Shown: positions 24,877 to 35,665, counted from the stretch's first letter. The stretch is 64,000 nucleotides of DNA from Zymobacter palmae (GCF_003610015.1 NZ_AP018933.1:2142035-2206034); one strand, 5' to 3'. Notes: generated by a model not told the origin, from the sequence alone. Translations and numbers: made by a program.

Positions 24877-27186
24877 TCATAGACGCGAGATAGGCGCCTG
24901 TGATGCCATCAGTTTGGTGACGCCACGCTTGTGATCAAAGCGAACCTCTATCACGCAGTGCGGGCCACTGCCACGAACATGAACAACAACTCCTTCACCA
25001 AAACGGCCATGGCGTAGCTGATCGCCCACCTGCCACTCTGCATCAGGATCGGTAATCGGTCCTGCACTGCGTTTGGTCGTCGAGCGCGTCGCACTGTCAC
25101 CATGGCCAGCTGCTGCCGGTGCTGATATTGGCTTAGACTTAGGTTTCGCCTTGATATCCAGCGTGAGCTGCTGAGCCGCTAGATAGCGCTTGACGATAGC
25201 CGGATGGCGCACTGCCACCGTCGGCATTTCGTCATCACGATGAGCCAGTGCTTCGCGCACAGCCATGACGTCCTGCCACGCACACTCTTCCAGAAAACGG
25301 CTAGGGCGATGCTGACCGCCATCGTTGATCAGCATCAGTGCTTCGCGCGCGCGTGTCACGCCCACGTAGAACAGGCGGCGCTCTTCATCGAGGCTTTCCT
25401 TGGTCAGGGGGGTGTCACGACTGTAAAGCGGGCACTCTTCTTCGTTCAGCCCCCACAGCATCACCCGCGACCATTCCAACCCTTTGGCACCGTGCATGGT
25501 CGAAATCAGCAATCCATCCCCTGCATCCCCCTGCGGACCTTCAGGCGTCTTCAGCAAAGTAATGAAACTGTCGATGTCATCGGCCAGCTCTCCGGCCTGT
25601 TCGATCAACACATCCATCAGACGAATGTCTTCCTCACCCTTCTCCCGTCGCACGGCGGCGCGGCGCAGCAACTTGTCAGCACCCAGTGTCGTAGTGACAT
25701 GCTCCAGCAAATCGGCAGGTCGTGCGTCGCGCCACTGAGGCAGCTTCTGAATCAAAGCCCAGCGCTGGCGCAGCGAGCGCTGCTGGAACGGCTTCAGCGC
25801 TGCCAGTACAGGAGCAGCTGCAGAAGGCCACTCTCCCGTCTGTGCCAGTTGTTGGCACAGCGTCCGTAGCACGTCACGGCTGACAAATGCAGGAGGTTGA
25901 GAGAACAGCAGTTGCAGGTGATCGGCGTCCCCCATCAGCAGCGGATGGCGTGCCACTTCCAGATAGCCGGCCAGCGCTCGCACCAGCGGCAGCTGAAAAA
26001 CAAAGCGCTCCGAGCGCCCGAGCCGAAACGGAATGCCCTGACGCAGAAGGTGAAGCTGAAGGGCAACGCTCTGGTGCCAGCTGCGTACCAGCACGGCGAT
26101 ATTGCTATCGCTCACCTGTTCTCGCCAACGGGTCAGCGTTTCGAGTGCCTGCGTCATACCGGTTGCCGTGGAAACCGTCGTATCCGGTGTACCCGGCGCA
26201 GAAAGGGTCTGGGGGCTGTTGGGATCAGCACTGCCGGCGATGGCATGGTTCGCGAGCAGCGCCAGCGCATGCCCGTGCCGGAAGGTATAGGACAGCGGGT
26301 AATCGACGGGAACCCCGAAACGGCGCTCAAAGCTCTGTTTCATAGCATCGACACTAGCGCCACGCCAGGCATAGATGCACTGGTTGGCATCGCCGACAGC
26401 CATCACTTGGGCACGACCCGCGGCAAGAATTGCCAGCAGGCAGTTCTGCGCCTCATTGATATCTTGATACTCATCGACGATCACATGATCAAGAAAGCCG
26501 CTGACACGCTCACGCAGCGCCTTATCCTTAACCAGCACTTTAAGAGGACGATGGATCAGGTCGGCATAGCCCATTACGCGCTGCTCGGTCATCATCGCCT
26601 GCAAGCGGTAATAGGCAGAAGGAAAATGACGACAGCCTTCACCGAAGTCATCGCCTTCGACCAGTAGTTCGGGGGCTTCCAGGCGCCCTTTCACCTGATC
26701 GCAGAACTGGCCGAACAAGCCGACACGGTCTTCTTCAAGCGCAGCTTCAGCAGCATCGTCATCTTCATCCTGCATCACTTGCTGTACCGCCTGGCGGCAC
26801 AGGCGCTCCCACTGCCACTCCGCTCCAAGCAGCGTCGCGGGCGACAGTACGCCCCAACGGGTCAGCGTGTCCGTCAGGCGATGCCCTACTGAGTGGAACG
26901 TGCGCACCTGAGGCAGTTTTTGCCCGGGCTGCGCCACTTCCTTGAGCTTGCGGGCAAAGTCTTCGCGCGCCTGCCGATTGAACATCAGCACCATGATGCG
27001 CTCGGCCGCAACGCCCTGCGCTAGCAGATGCATCACTCGTGCCACCATCGTCGACGTCTTGCCCGCCCCAGCAACGGCCGCTACGCGTGCGTGTCCCTGT
27101 TCATGCTGGACGACGGCACGCTGCTCAGGCGTCAAACGCGCCATTAGGGCATCGACGGGAGTGGACGTGGATAGCGTATCGGTCAT
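24877..27186 (-). CDS. UvrD/PcrA-like superfamily 1 DNA helicase
   Basis: 769 aa from the ATG at 27186 (the frame extends to a TTG at 27204). Walker A AVAGAGKTS at about 38-46 and Walker B VIVDEYQDINEAQ; motif III GDANQCIYAWRGA; VI YVGVTRAREAL. The C-terminal 45 residues (GRFGEGVVVHVRG..CVIEVRFDHKRGVTKL) form the Tudor-like module that in UvrD/PcrA binds RNA polymerase. The body diverges from UvrD and Rep, so I leave the symbol blank. It probably works in repair or transcription-replication conflicts. It is transcribed alone, 79 bp after tatD on the opposite side of an uncharacterised gap. Confidence 0.85.
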   Translation of the reverse strand: MTDTLSTSTPVDALMARLTPEQRAVVQHEQGHARVAAVAGAGKTSTMVARVMHLLAQGVAAERIMVLMFNRQAREDFARKLKEVAQPGQKLPQVRTFHSVGHRLTDTLTRWGVLSPATLLGAEWQWERLCRQAVQQVMQDEDDDAAEAALEEDRVGLFGQFCDQVKGRLEAPELLVEGDDFGEGCRHFPSAYYRLQAMMTEQRVMGYADLIHRPLKVLVKDKALRERVSGFLDHVIVDEYQDINEAQNCLLAILAAGRAQVMAVGDANQCIYAWRGASVDAMKQSFERRFGVPVDYPLSYTFRHGHALALLANHAIAGSADPNSPQTLSAPGTPDTTVSTATGMTQALETLTRWREQVSDSNIAVLVRSWHQSVALQLHLLRQGIPFRLGRSERFVFQLPLVRALAGYLEVARHPLLMGDADHLQLLFSQPPAFVSRDVLRTLCQQLAQTGEWPSAAAPVLAALKPFQQRSLRQRWALIQKLPQWRDARPADLLEHVTTTLGADKLLRRAAVRREKGEEDIRLMDVLIEQAGELADDIDSFITLLKTPEGPQGDAGDGLLISTMHGAKGLEWSRVMLWGLNEEECPLYSRDTPLTKESLDEERRLFYVGVTRAREALMLINDGGQHRPSRFLEECAWQDVMAVREALAHRDDEMPTVAVRHPAIVKRYLAAQQLTLDIKAKPKSKPISAPAAAGHGDSATRSTTKRSAGPITDPDAEWQVGDQLRHGRFGEGVVVHVRGSGPHCVIEVRFDHKRGVTKLMASQAPISRL

Positions 27187-27265
27187 AGCCGCGTATACCT
27201 GCAAACGCTCAGAGAAGGAAAGGCAGTGCCATTGATCCGCCCGTCAGCGCGAGCGGATGCAGTGC

Positions 27266-28120
27266 TTAGGCCGCGCTGACGCGGTTGAACAAGCGGTGGA
27301 AGTTGGCCGTCGTTTGCATGATGACCTCGTCCACCGAAATGCCGCGCACGTCGGCAATGCATCGCGCCACTTCCAGCACATAAGCGGGCTGGTTCATCTT
27401 GCCGCGGAACGGTACCGGCGCAAGATAAGGGCTATCCGTTTCGATCAGCAGACGATCCAGCGGGATCGCTCGCGCCAGTTCGCGCACATTCTCGGCACTG
27501 TGGAACGTAACGATGCCAGACATCGAGATCATGAACCCCATGCGTACGGCTTCTCTCGCCATCTCCAGATCACCGGTAAAACAGTGCAGCACACCACCGA
27601 CGTCTGGATCGGTATGCGCCTTAAGCAGTGCCAGCGTGTCTTCGCGCGCTTCACGGGTATGGATGCATACGGGCAGCCGTGCCTCTGTGGCGGCAACAAG
27701 GTGACGCACCAGGCGTTCGCGCTGGATGTCCGGCGCAATGCGGTAGTCGCCCTGCTCGTTAGTGCAGTAATCCAGCCCAATCTCACCAATGGCTACCGGC
27801 TCATAGCGCTCAATCAGCGCACGCAATTCATCCAGACTTGGCTCGGTCTCCAGCGGCGTCAGCGGATGAACGCCTAGGGCATAGACGATTTCAGGATGAC
27901 GACGGGCCAGTGCAACAACGGCAGGCATATCATCCAGCGTGGTCGGCAGCGTCAGCATGCGCTTCACGCCGTTATAACGCGCCGCTGCGACGATATCGTC
28001 CATTTCCTGCTCGGACAGACCGCCCTGACGCAGGCGATCAAGATGACAGTGAGAGTCGACGAGATACAGTTCATCCGAAGAGAGCGGTGACGCGGGAATA
28101 TCAGAAGCAGTGACGGACAT
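27266..28120 (-). CDS. TatD-family metal-dependent hydrolase (YcfH-type)
   Basis: 284 aa TIM-barrel nuclease-like hydrolase. Metal ligands are visible in VDSHCHLD (residues 21-28), GEIGLDYC, VCIHTREA, LHCFTG and IETDSPYLAP. The family shows DNase activity, but the role of YcfH is not firmly settled. It ends the tmk-holB cluster, as in E. coli; pilZ, found in this place in Pseudomonas, is absent. A leader of about 17 residues precedes the domain, and the true start may be internal. Confidence 0.88.
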   Translation of the reverse strand: MSVTASDIPASPLSSDELYLVDSHCHLDRLRQGGLSEQEMDDIVAAARYNGVKRMLTLPTTLDDMPAVVALARRHPEIVYALGVHPLTPLETEPSLDELRALIERYEPVAIGEIGLDYCTNEQGDYRIAPDIQRERLVRHLVAATEARLPVCIHTREAREDTLALLKAHTDPDVGGVLHCFTGDLEMAREAVRMGFMISMSGIVTFHSAENVRELARAIPLDRLLIETDSPYLAPVPFRGKMNQPAYVLEVARCIADVRGISVDEVIMQTTANFHRLFNRVSAA

Positions 28121-28161
28121 CAGGGTAATTCACCTTCATGAAACATGATTGAAATGGCCGC

Positions 28162-29211
28162 TCAGGAGCGCAGCAGTGCTGCCCAGCGAATGAGCCATGA
28201 TTCAAGCACCAGCATAGGATTGGGGTTGCTGCCTGCCATCAGCAGGCGCCGTTGCTCGTGGGCATAGTCCAGCAGGCGGTACCAGTCGCGCACGCGCCCA
28301 TTCTTGACGGCCTGACGGTATAGCGGCAGCACATCGACGTTCCTGACGCCGCGCTCATCACCGGACAGCCCCAGACGAATAAGGTCCTCCAGCCAAGCAA
28401 TGCCGATATCGAGCACATCCAGCAGCGGTTGCTTATCCAACCGGGCCGCTTCCGCAGCAGGCTCGGCACCGCGTACCAGTGCGTCGAACAGTTCGATCAT
28501 CTTCTGTCGCAGCTGACGCCAGTCACCGCGGCCGCAGCGCACGGCACGCAGCGGTGCTCCATCGGCAATGCGCCACCAGAATTGGGCTTCGTCGGCATCA
28601 TCCAGCTGTGCGGTCAACCATGCGGCACACGCCTGATAAGGAGGATGGGCCAGTGTCCAGCGCTGACAGCGGCTGAGGATCGTTGGCAGCACGCGCGAGG
28701 GAAGGTCAGAGGTCAGCACGAACAGTGTACGCTCACCGGGTTCTTCCAGCGTTTTGAGCAGCGCGTTGGCAGCCCCTACGGTCATGGCGTCAGCGCCGCT
28801 GAGCATGATGACGCGGTAGCCACCCTGCTGCGCGGTCTGTGCCATGAAATCGTTGACCGCACGCACTGCGTCAATGCGGATTAACTTGGCCTGCTCAGCA
28901 GGTGCGACCACCAGCAGATCCGGGTGACTGCCCGCCTTACGCATCATGCAGCTATGGCATTGCCCGCAACTAATCTGCTCAGCAGCCAGCGTATCACGGC
29001 GCTCGCACAGCAGATGCGCCCCCATCGCTGCGGCCAATGCCTGCTTGCCCAGTCCACTGGCACCCGCCAGCAACAGAGCATGCGGCAAGCGTCCATTGGC
29101 TAGGGCATGCTGAAAGTCATGCCAATACGACTGTTGCCACGGCAACAGCGTATCCACCTTCATCATCATTTCAGCGGGCGCTCCCTGCAGAAGCGTAGCC
29201 AGTTCACTCAT
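28162..29211 (-). CDS. holB: DNA polymerase III delta' subunit
   Basis: 349 aa from the ATG at 29211. Clamp-loader subunit. The N-terminal AAA+ module shows LLAGASGLGKQALA, four zinc-binding cysteines (C-E-R..CGQCHSC, residues 60-80), NALLKTLEEPGERTLFVLTSD and SRCQRW. The degenerate SRC motif provides the arginine-finger position used by the clamp loader. It lies 19 bp after tmk and before tatD, the normal gammaproteobacterial order. The long frame upstream of 29211 overlaps tmk and is not used. Confidence 0.9.
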   Translation of the reverse strand: MSELATLLQGAPAEMMMKVDTLLPWQQSYWHDFQHALANGRLPHALLLAGASGLGKQALAAAMGAHLLCERRDTLAAEQISCGQCHSCMMRKAGSHPDLLVVAPAEQAKLIRIDAVRAVNDFMAQTAQQGGYRVIMLSGADAMTVGAANALLKTLEEPGERTLFVLTSDLPSRVLPTILSRCQRWTLAHPPYQACAAWLTAQLDDADEAQFWWRIADGAPLRAVRCGRGDWRQLRQKMIELFDALVRGAEPAAEAARLDKQPLLDVLDIGIAWLEDLIRLGLSGDERGVRNVDVLPLYRQAVKNGRVRDWYRLLDYAHEQRRLLMAGSNPNPMLVLESWLIRWAALLRS

Positions 29212-29230
29212 GCGGATCGGCTCCGGAGGC

Positions 29231-29908
<678 letters not shown>

Positions 29909-29980
29909 CTATTGCAGATACTCGCAGCCGACGCTCGGTCGCGAGAACGTTGCAGCACAATAACGCTCTACAACGTGTAT

Positions 29981-31018
29981 TTAATGTGAGCTGTTCGAAC
30001 TGCCCGCACGCAGTACGCGCAAATAATCGCGCACGGCCTGCTGGTGCTGTTCTAAAGAGTCTGAGAAGCGGTGCCCGCCATTGCCTGTCGCCACAAAATA
30101 GAGCGCACTTCCCGGCGCAGGGTGCAGTGCCGCGTCAAGAGCAGCCTGTCCCGGCAGCGCGATCGGCGTCGGCGGCAACCCTTCGTTCATATAGGTATTG
30201 TACGGCGTCGGCGTCGTCAGGTCGGCACGTGTCAGCGTACGAGCATTCTTCTTCAATCCATAGGCCACAGCAGGATCTGTCTGCAAGCGCATGCCTTTGC
30301 CCAGACGGCGTACGAATACTCCAGCGATGGCCTTGCGCTCTTCGGGCACGCCGGTTTCCATTTCGACCAACGACGCCATGACCAGCGCTTCATCTGGCGA
30401 ACGGTACGGAAGTCCTTCATCGCGCTTGCGCCACGCCTCATCAAGCCGACTGTTCATCAACTCGAATGCCTGACGATAGAGCGTGATGTCGCTCATGCCT
30501 TTATGATAACGGTAGGTCGTAGGCAGAAAGCGCCCTTCCGGCAGCATGCCCTCGTGACCAATCTGGCGCATCAGCTCTGCATCTGACAGCGAAGCGGTGC
30601 GATGCTCCAGCTTGGCCTGCGCATCCATCAGCGCACGCATCTGAGCGAACGTGCGCCCTTCGGGGATCGTCATTCCATAGGTCACGACGTCATCGCTGGA
30701 AAGCTTGTCGATCAGCTGATCAGGTGTCATGCCCGGAATCAACGCAAACTCGCCCGCTTTCAGGTGACGCAACCGATCAGGGACCAGCCACGCCTTAGCA
30801 CGATACGGCCATGTCGAGGCAATGATGCCCTGCTGCTGTAGCTGCTCAAGCGTCTGGCGAATACCCATGCCGCGCTCAATCTCGAATACTTTCGGCACAG
30901 TCAGCGCAATTGGACGCTGCCATTGCCAGTACCATGCCCCATAGCCGCCACCCACCGCGGCACCGCCCACGATCACGGCCAGAAGCAGACTCAGTCCTGC
31001 TACTCGTCTTGCACGCAT
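29981..31018 (-). CDS. mltG: Endolytic murein transglycosylase MltG
   Basis: 345 aa, starting at 31018, where CAGG lies 6 nt upstream; an ATG at 31057 would add 13 residues. One N-terminal transmembrane helix (about 5-27) anchors the protein. The periplasmic YceG domain has FKxGxF-like LKAGEFALIPGMT, IPEGRTFAQMRALM and the catalytic Glu in MASLVEMETGVPEERKAIAGVF. GMRLQTDPAVAYGL and LPPTPIALPGQAALDAALHP complete the signature. It cleaves nascent glycan strands and sets their length. It sits between pabC and tmk. Confidence 0.93.
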   Translation of the reverse strand: MRARRVAGLSLLLAVIVGGAAVGGGYGAWYWQWQRPIALTVPKVFEIERGMGIRQTLEQLQQQGIIASTWPYRAKAWLVPDRLRHLKAGEFALIPGMTPDQLIDKLSSDDVVTYGMTIPEGRTFAQMRALMDAQAKLEHRTASLSDAELMRQIGHEGMLPEGRFLPTTYRYHKGMSDITLYRQAFELMNSRLDEAWRKRDEGLPYRSPDEALVMASLVEMETGVPEERKAIAGVFVRRLGKGMRLQTDPAVAYGLKKNARTLTRADLTTPTPYNTYMNEGLPPTPIALPGQAALDAALHPAPGSALYFVATGNGGHRFSDSLEQHQQAVRDYLRVLRAGSSNSSH

Positions 31019-31098
31019 AACTACCTGACTCGGGTTAAGATTCCCGCCTTCATCCATGGACTCGGGGAAAAGAAGAATACAGAGAGGACTCGAAGCGC

Positions 31099-31929
31099 TC
31101 AGCGCTCGAAAGAAACGCTATCGCCATAGCCCAGCAGCGCGTGCGCCTGTCGCTGAAGCTCGCGCACGGCGGGGCTGTCAATGTCGTGCGCCGACAGCGG
31201 ACTTCCCTGAGCATCGACGACCTGTCGGACAGGCCATACGCCCTGCACACTGTTGAGTACACACAGATGTCTGACCGCAGGAAGTGCATCAAGTGCCAAG
31301 GTGCCATACGAGAGATGGCCCGCATTCATCAGCGCCGCTGACAGCGTGCCCTGCACACCGCATTCATCAGTACGCGGTGTCAGCCAGCAACCTTCCTGAT
31401 ACCAGATCACGTTCATGGCCGTGGCTTCAACCAGCTCGCCGCGGGCATTGCACAGCAGCCCTTCGGCAATGTCGGGGCTCTGCCACTCCTGACGTGCCAG
31501 TACATTCTCAAGCCGATTGAGATGTTTGATCCCCGCCAGCCGAGGCTGGGAAGCCATTGTCAACGTACACAGACGCACGGTCACGCCTTTCTGCCAACGA
31601 ACAGGCTGGGGCGAGAACAGCATCAGGCGGCTAATCAGGCGAGGCGATGGCACATCAGGCGGGCAGTAGCCACGCCCTCCGCTGCCTCGCGTCACGATCA
31701 ACTTGAGCACATGACAGCCTTGGACAGGCAGTGCACTGTACTGGGCATCGAGCACCGCCTGAGCAGGTGGCTCGAACCCCAGACGACGACACCCCCGCGC
31801 AAGCCTGGCGCAGTGCCAGGCCCACAGCGAGGGCTTGCCGTGCTGCACCAGAATGGTTTCGAAAACGCCGTCACCGTAGGCCAAGCCGCGATCATCGGAC
31901 GGAATCGTTTCCATCTGGGCACCCATCAT
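31099..31929 (-). CDS. pabC: Aminodeoxychorismate lyase
   Basis: 276 aa PLP enzyme (fold type IV) that makes 4-aminobenzoate from ADC for folate synthesis. DDRGLAYGDGVFET at 12-25; the PLP lysine is in LAGIKHLNRLENVLARQEW (about residue 137); ECGVQGTLSAALM holds the phosphate-binding loop. Its ATG overlaps the fabF stop (TGATG). Two consecutive ATGs make the start ambiguous by one codon. Placed between fabF and mltG, as in E. coli. Confidence 0.92.
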   Translation of the reverse strand: MMGAQMETIPSDDRGLAYGDGVFETILVQHGKPSLWAWHCARLARGCRRLGFEPPAQAVLDAQYSALPVQGCHVLKLIVTRGSGGRGYCPPDVPSPRLISRLMLFSPQPVRWQKGVTVRLCTLTMASQPRLAGIKHLNRLENVLARQEWQSPDIAEGLLCNARGELVEATAMNVIWYQEGCWLTPRTDECGVQGTLSAALMNAGHLSYGTLALDALPAVRHLCVLNSVQGVWPVRQVVDAQGSPLSAHDIDSPAVRELQRQAHALLGYGDSVSFER

Positions 31930-33164
31930 CAGATCTTGCTGAAGATCAGCGTACCGTTGGTACCGCCGAAACCGAACGAGTTGCTCATGGCGTAGTCGAT
32001 CTTCATCTGGCGCGCCGTGTTCGGCACGTAATCCAGACGGCAGTCTTCGCTCGGATTGTCGAGGTTGATAGTCGGCGGAGCAATCTGATCACGGATAGCC
32101 AGAACGCTAAAGGCCGCTTCCACGGCACCGGCAGCACCCAGCAGGTGACCGATCATGGATTTAGTGGAGCTGACGGCAACGTGCTTCGCAGCGTCGCCCA
32201 TGACGTTTTCAATCGCCTGGCTTTCACCGGAGTCACCCAGCTGGGTCGATGTACCGTGCGCGTTGATATAGTCGATCTGGTCTGCAGCGATGCGGGCATC
32301 GGCGATGGCATTCTTCATCGCCATCTCTGCACCAATACCGTTCGGTGCCGTGATGTGATGAGCGTCGTCGCTCATACCGAAGCCAGACAGCTCGGCATAG
32401 ATCTTCGCACCGCGCGCCTTGGCATGTTCGTACTCTTCAAGCACCAGTACGCCGGCACCGTCGGACAGGACGAAACCATCACGGTCGCGGTCCCACGGAC
32501 GGCTAGCTGCAGCCGGATCATCGTTACGCGTGGACAGCGCACGTGCAGCAGAGAAGCCGCCGATCCCGAGCGCGCAGGACGCCATTTCAGCACCGCCACA
32601 GATCATGATGTCAGCATCGCCGTAAGCGATCGTGCGTGCGGAGTAGCCGATGTTGTGCGTACCGGTTGTGCAGGCCGTGGTGATCGCAAAGTTCGGGCCA
32701 GTGAAGCCGAATTTGATCGCCAGGTTGCCGGACACCATGTTGATGATGGAACCCGGAACGAAGAACGGAGAGATCTTGCGCGGGCCGCCAGCGTTCATGG
32801 CATTCAGGTTGGTTTCGATCATCGGCAGACCACCGATACCGGAACCGATGGCCACACCGATGCGGTGAGCATTTTCTTCGGTGACTTCAATGCCAGCATC
32901 GGCGACGGCCTGAGTACCTGCCGCAACGCCGTACTGGACGAACAGATCCATCTTGCGGGCGCTCTTGCGATCAATGCCAAAGCTTTCGGCATCGAAATCC
33001 TTGATCGCACCGCAGAAGCGCGTATTGAACTGAGAGGCATCGAAATGAGTGATGGTACTTACACCGCTCTTGCCCGCCGTAATGTTTTTCCACGATTCTT
33101 CGACGGTGTTACCCACAGGTGTTATCAGCCCAAGACCGGTAACAACGACCCTTCTGCGAGACAT
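31929..33164 (-). CDS. fabF: 3-oxoacyl-[ACP] synthase II
   Basis: 411 aa from the ATG at 33164 ([19 protein letters not shown]), with GGAGA 6 nt upstream. Condenses malonyl-ACP with acyl-ACP in fatty-acid elongation. Active site C165 in [12 protein letters not shown]; histidines in [11 protein letters not shown] and [11 protein letters not shown]. Length matches E. coli FabF (413 aa). It follows acpP after 352 bp that hold a strong hairpin, and overlaps pabC by one base. Elongation but not initiation is explained, because fabH is missing from this cluster. Confidence 0.96.
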   Translation of the reverse strand: MSRRRVVVTGLGLITPVGNTVEESWKNITAGKSGVSTITHFDASQFNTRFCGAIKDFDAESFGIDRKSARKMDLFVQYGVAAGTQAVADAGIEVTEENAHRIGVAIGSGIGGLPMIETNLNAMNAGGPRKISPFFVPGSIINMVSGNLAIKFGFTGPNFAITTACTTGTHNIGYSARTIAYGDADIMICGGAEMASCALGIGGFSAARALSTRNDDPAAASRPWDRDRDGFVLSDGAGVLVLEEYEHAKARGAKIYAELSGFGMSDDAHHITAPNGIGAEMAMKNAIADARIAADQIDYINAHGTSTQLGDSGESQAIENVMGDAAKHVAVSSTKSMIGHLLGAAGAVEAAFSVLAIRDQIAPPTINLDNPSEDCRLDYVPNTARQMKIDYAMSNSFGFGGTNGTLIFSKI

Positions 33165-33516
33165 GCGACTCTCCAAAGCAACTGGGGGTACACAGCATGA
33201 CAACCAGCCTGCTGCATACGACCATGATTTTCTGGAACACAGCCATTTCCTGCGTCATGACAGACGTTTGCTGCATTCCCGTTCATTTATGGGCACCAGT
33301 ATAACGGCAACAGGGCCTTCCTGTCTGTGCAGGATGACCGGGACCACGGTTGAGGTGCACTTTGTGTATACGCAGAAGGGCCACCCCAACGGGATGACCC
33401 TTCCTTTGCTGGGCATCGAACGGCTTGCCTGACACCGACAGAATTGCGATCGAGACAGTACCGACGACTACCCTCTCACTTCTGTCATGACAGCGCGACA
33501 AGCTGCCCCGCCACCA
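33165..33516. other. acpP-fabF intergenic region
   Basis: 352 bp with no gene. A long near-perfect hairpin at 33375-33403 (GAAGGG.CATCCC / GGGGTG.CCCTTC, one G-T pair) lies about 115 nt after the acpP stop without a T-run. It may reduce readthrough or mark a processing site so that acpP mRNA exceeds fabF mRNA. A short GGAGAGTC SD precedes fabF. Confidence 0.5.
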
Positions 33517-33750
33517 TTACTGGTGAGCGTTGACGTAGTCGATCGCTTCCTGAACGGTAGTGATCTTTTCAGCTTCTTCGTCAGGAATTTCAGTGTCGAA
33601 TTCCTCTTCCAGAGCCATTACCAGCTCAACGGTGTCGAGGGAATCAGCACCCAGGTCTTCAGTGAAAGAAGAGTTGTTCTGAACTTCTTCCGGTTTAACG
33701 CCCAGCTGTTCAACAACGATTTTCTTGACGCGCTCTTCAATGCTGCTCAT
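33517..33750 (-). CDS. acpP: Acyl carrier protein
   Basis: 77 aa, strongly acidic. Carries fatty-acyl chains on the 4'-phosphopantetheine attached to S37 in [19 protein letters not shown]. Almost identical in length and motif to E. coli AcpP. AGGAGT is 7 nt before the ATG. A separate promoter is likely (TTGCGT-15-TATAAA at 33802-33828), consistent with its high expression in most bacteria. fabG lies 95 bp upstream. Confidence 0.98.
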   Translation of the reverse strand: MSSIEERVKKIVVEQLGVKPEEVQNNSSFTEDLGADSLDTVELVMALEEEFDTEIPDEEAEKITTVQEAIDYVNAHQ

Positions 33751-33801
33751 GAGGGTAAACTCCTAAAGAAATCGGATTCGTCGGTTCAAGACTGACGGTA
33801 G

Positions 33802-33828
33802 TTTATAGACGACGCTCAGGGGACGCAA
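33802..33828 (-). promoter_or_regulatory. Probable acpP promoter
   Basis: On the minus strand TTGCGT (33823-33828) and TATAAA (33802-33807) are separated by 15 bp, about 52 bp before the acpP ATG. Spacing is slightly short. Confidence 0.5.
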
Positions 33829-33845
33829 GATGGCCCGATGAGCGG

Positions 33846-34580
33846 TTAGCGCATGTTCATGCCACCATTTACCTGAATTACTTCACCGGTGACATAGGAT
33901 GCGGCGTCGCTGGCCAGAAAACCGACGACCCCCGCAATTTCTTCTGGCTGGCCCAGGCGACCGACAGGAATCTGCGTCAGCAGAGCCTCGCGATGCGCTT
34001 CAGGCAAGACATCGGTCATTTCCGTAGCGATGAAACCAGGGGCTACGGCATTGACCGTGATATTACGAACACCGACTTCACGTGCCAGTGCACGCGTGAA
34101 GCCTTCCATGCCCGCCTTGGCGGCAGCATAGTTGGTTTGCCCCGCGTTACCCATTCCGGCAACGACAGAGCTGATGTTGATGATGCGACCGTAGCGCGCT
34201 TTGGTCATGCCCTTCAGGCACGCCTTGCTGACGCGATAGATCGACTTGAGGTTCGTGTCCAGCACGTCGTCCCACTGGTCTTCTTTCATACGTGCCAGCA
34301 GCGTATCACGCGTGATGCCCGCATTGTTGACCAGTACGGTCGGTGCGCCGAAGCGTTCGTTAATCTCGGCAACGACCTTCTCGACGGAGGCGCTGTCCGT
34401 TACGTTCAGGCACATACCTGCCCCATTGAACCCTTCAGCCTTGAGCGCTTCTTCGATGCGCGCAGCACCCGCTTCAGAGGTAGCCGTACCGATGACGGTC
34501 ATGCCCTGACGAGCCAACTGATGAGCAATGGCTTTACCGATACCACGGCTGGCGCCTGTAACCAATGCAATCTGCGTCAT
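33846..34580 (-). CDS. fabG: 3-oxoacyl-[ACP] reductase
   Basis: 244 aa NADPH-dependent short-chain dehydrogenase, the same length as E. coli FabG. TGASRGIG at 8-15; catalytic S138, Y151 and K155 in INISSVVAGMGNAGQTNYAAAKAGM; NNAGITRD near 85. The C-terminal YVTGEVIQVNGGMNM is diagnostic. It lies 9 bp after fabD and before acpP. Reduces 3-oxoacyl-ACP in each elongation cycle. Confidence 0.97.
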   Translation of the reverse strand: MTQIALVTGASRGIGKAIAHQLARQGMTVIGTATSEAGAARIEEALKAEGFNGAGMCLNVTDSASVEKVVAEINERFGAPTVLVNNAGITRDTLLARMKEDQWDDVLDTNLKSIYRVSKACLKGMTKARYGRIINISSVVAGMGNAGQTNYAAAKAGMEGFTRALAREVGVRNITVNAVAPGFIATEMTDVLPEAHREALLTQIPVGRLGQPEEIAGVVGFLASDAASYVTGEVIQVNGGMNMR

Positions 34581-34589
34581 GTTATGAAT

Positions 34590-35546
34590 TCACTCCTTGC
34601 CGTCTGCTTCTGACGTCAGCGTCAGTGCAGCGCTTAGACTATCCGGATCATTGACGGCCACGCCTTTCAGGCGACGATCAATACGTTTGGCCAGGCCGGT
34701 CAATACCTTGCCCGGACCGCATTCTACCAGAGTGGTAACACCCTGATCAGCCATACGTGATACGGATGTCGACCAACGCACCGGAGAGAACAACTGTTCC
34801 ACCAGACGAGTCTTAAGCGTTTCGACATCGGAATGTGCTTCAGCATCAACGTTCTGGATCACCGGATAGCGCGTCGGTTTCAGTGCGATGCCATCAATTG
34901 CCGCAGCCAGTTTTTCGGCAGCAGGCTTCATCAAAGCACAGTGGGACGGGACGGATACCGGCAGCGTGATGGCGCGCTTGGCACCCGCTTCGCTGCACAG
35001 GGCTACGGCGCGATCAACGGCAGCTTTGGCCCCTGCGATAACGACCTGTCCTGGAGAGTTATAGTTGACGGCAGCAACGACGTCACCTTGCGCCGCTTCC
35101 GCACAGATGGCTTCAACCTTGGCGTCTTCGAGACCGAGGATCGCCGCCATGGCACCGTCGCCCTCGGCAACGGCGGCCTGCATGTATTCACCACGCAGTC
35201 GTACCAGACGTACGCCGTCGGCGAATCCCAGTGCACCAGCGCATACCATGGCGCTGTATTCGCCCAGGCTGTGACCGGCCATCAGAGCGGGACGCGGCCC
35301 TTCGAGTTCCTGCCAGACGCGCCAGATGGCAACGCTAGCGGTCAAAAGGGCGGGCTGAGTGGTAGCGGTGGCGTTCAGCGCTTCTGCGCTGCCTTCCTGC
35401 GTCAGTTTCCACAGATCGAAGTCCAGTGCGTCAGACGCTTCGTCGAAGGTGGTACGCACGACACTGTAACGATCTGCCAGCTCACGCAGCATACCTACCT
35501 GCTGAGAGCCTTGACCCGGAAAGACAAATGCGAGGGTGGCGGACAT
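34590..35546 (-). CDS. fabD: Malonyl-CoA:ACP transacylase
   Basis: 318 aa from the ATG at 35546 (MSATLAFVFPGQGSQ), with AGGT 9 nt upstream; the frame continues upstream to 35600 without homology. FVFPGQGSQ, active Ser93 in GHSLGEYSAM, the catalytic His in SVPSHCALM and VECGPGKVLTGL near the end. Length is close to E. coli FabD (309 aa). It follows plsX directly; fabH, which stands between them in E. coli, is absent. Confidence 0.96.
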   Translation of the reverse strand: MSATLAFVFPGQGSQQVGMLRELADRYSVVRTTFDEASDALDFDLWKLTQEGSAEALNATATTQPALLTASVAIWRVWQELEGPRPALMAGHSLGEYSAMVCAGALGFADGVRLVRLRGEYMQAAVAEGDGAMAAILGLEDAKVEAICAEAAQGDVVAAVNYNSPGQVVIAGAKAAVDRAVALCSEAGAKRAITLPVSVPSHCALMKPAAEKLAAAIDGIALKPTRYPVIQNVDAEAHSDVETLKTRLVEQLFSPVRWSTSVSRMADQGVTTLVECGPGKVLTGLAKRIDRRLKGVAVNDPDSLSAALTLTSEADGKE

Positions 35547-35665
35547 GAACAAGTACCTATGCTGTTGCATTCGATGAACAAATGATTCCGCATTCAACAT
35601 ATGACGGGGCGGAATCCTGCCAAGCGGATAAAAAGCTCGGCTCCGAAAAAATCTGTCTGCGATAT

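Noticed and set aside
31731-33200. 489-codon plus-strand frame
   Set aside because: Antisense to fabF and pabC; no homology or SD, and both minus-strand genes are certain.
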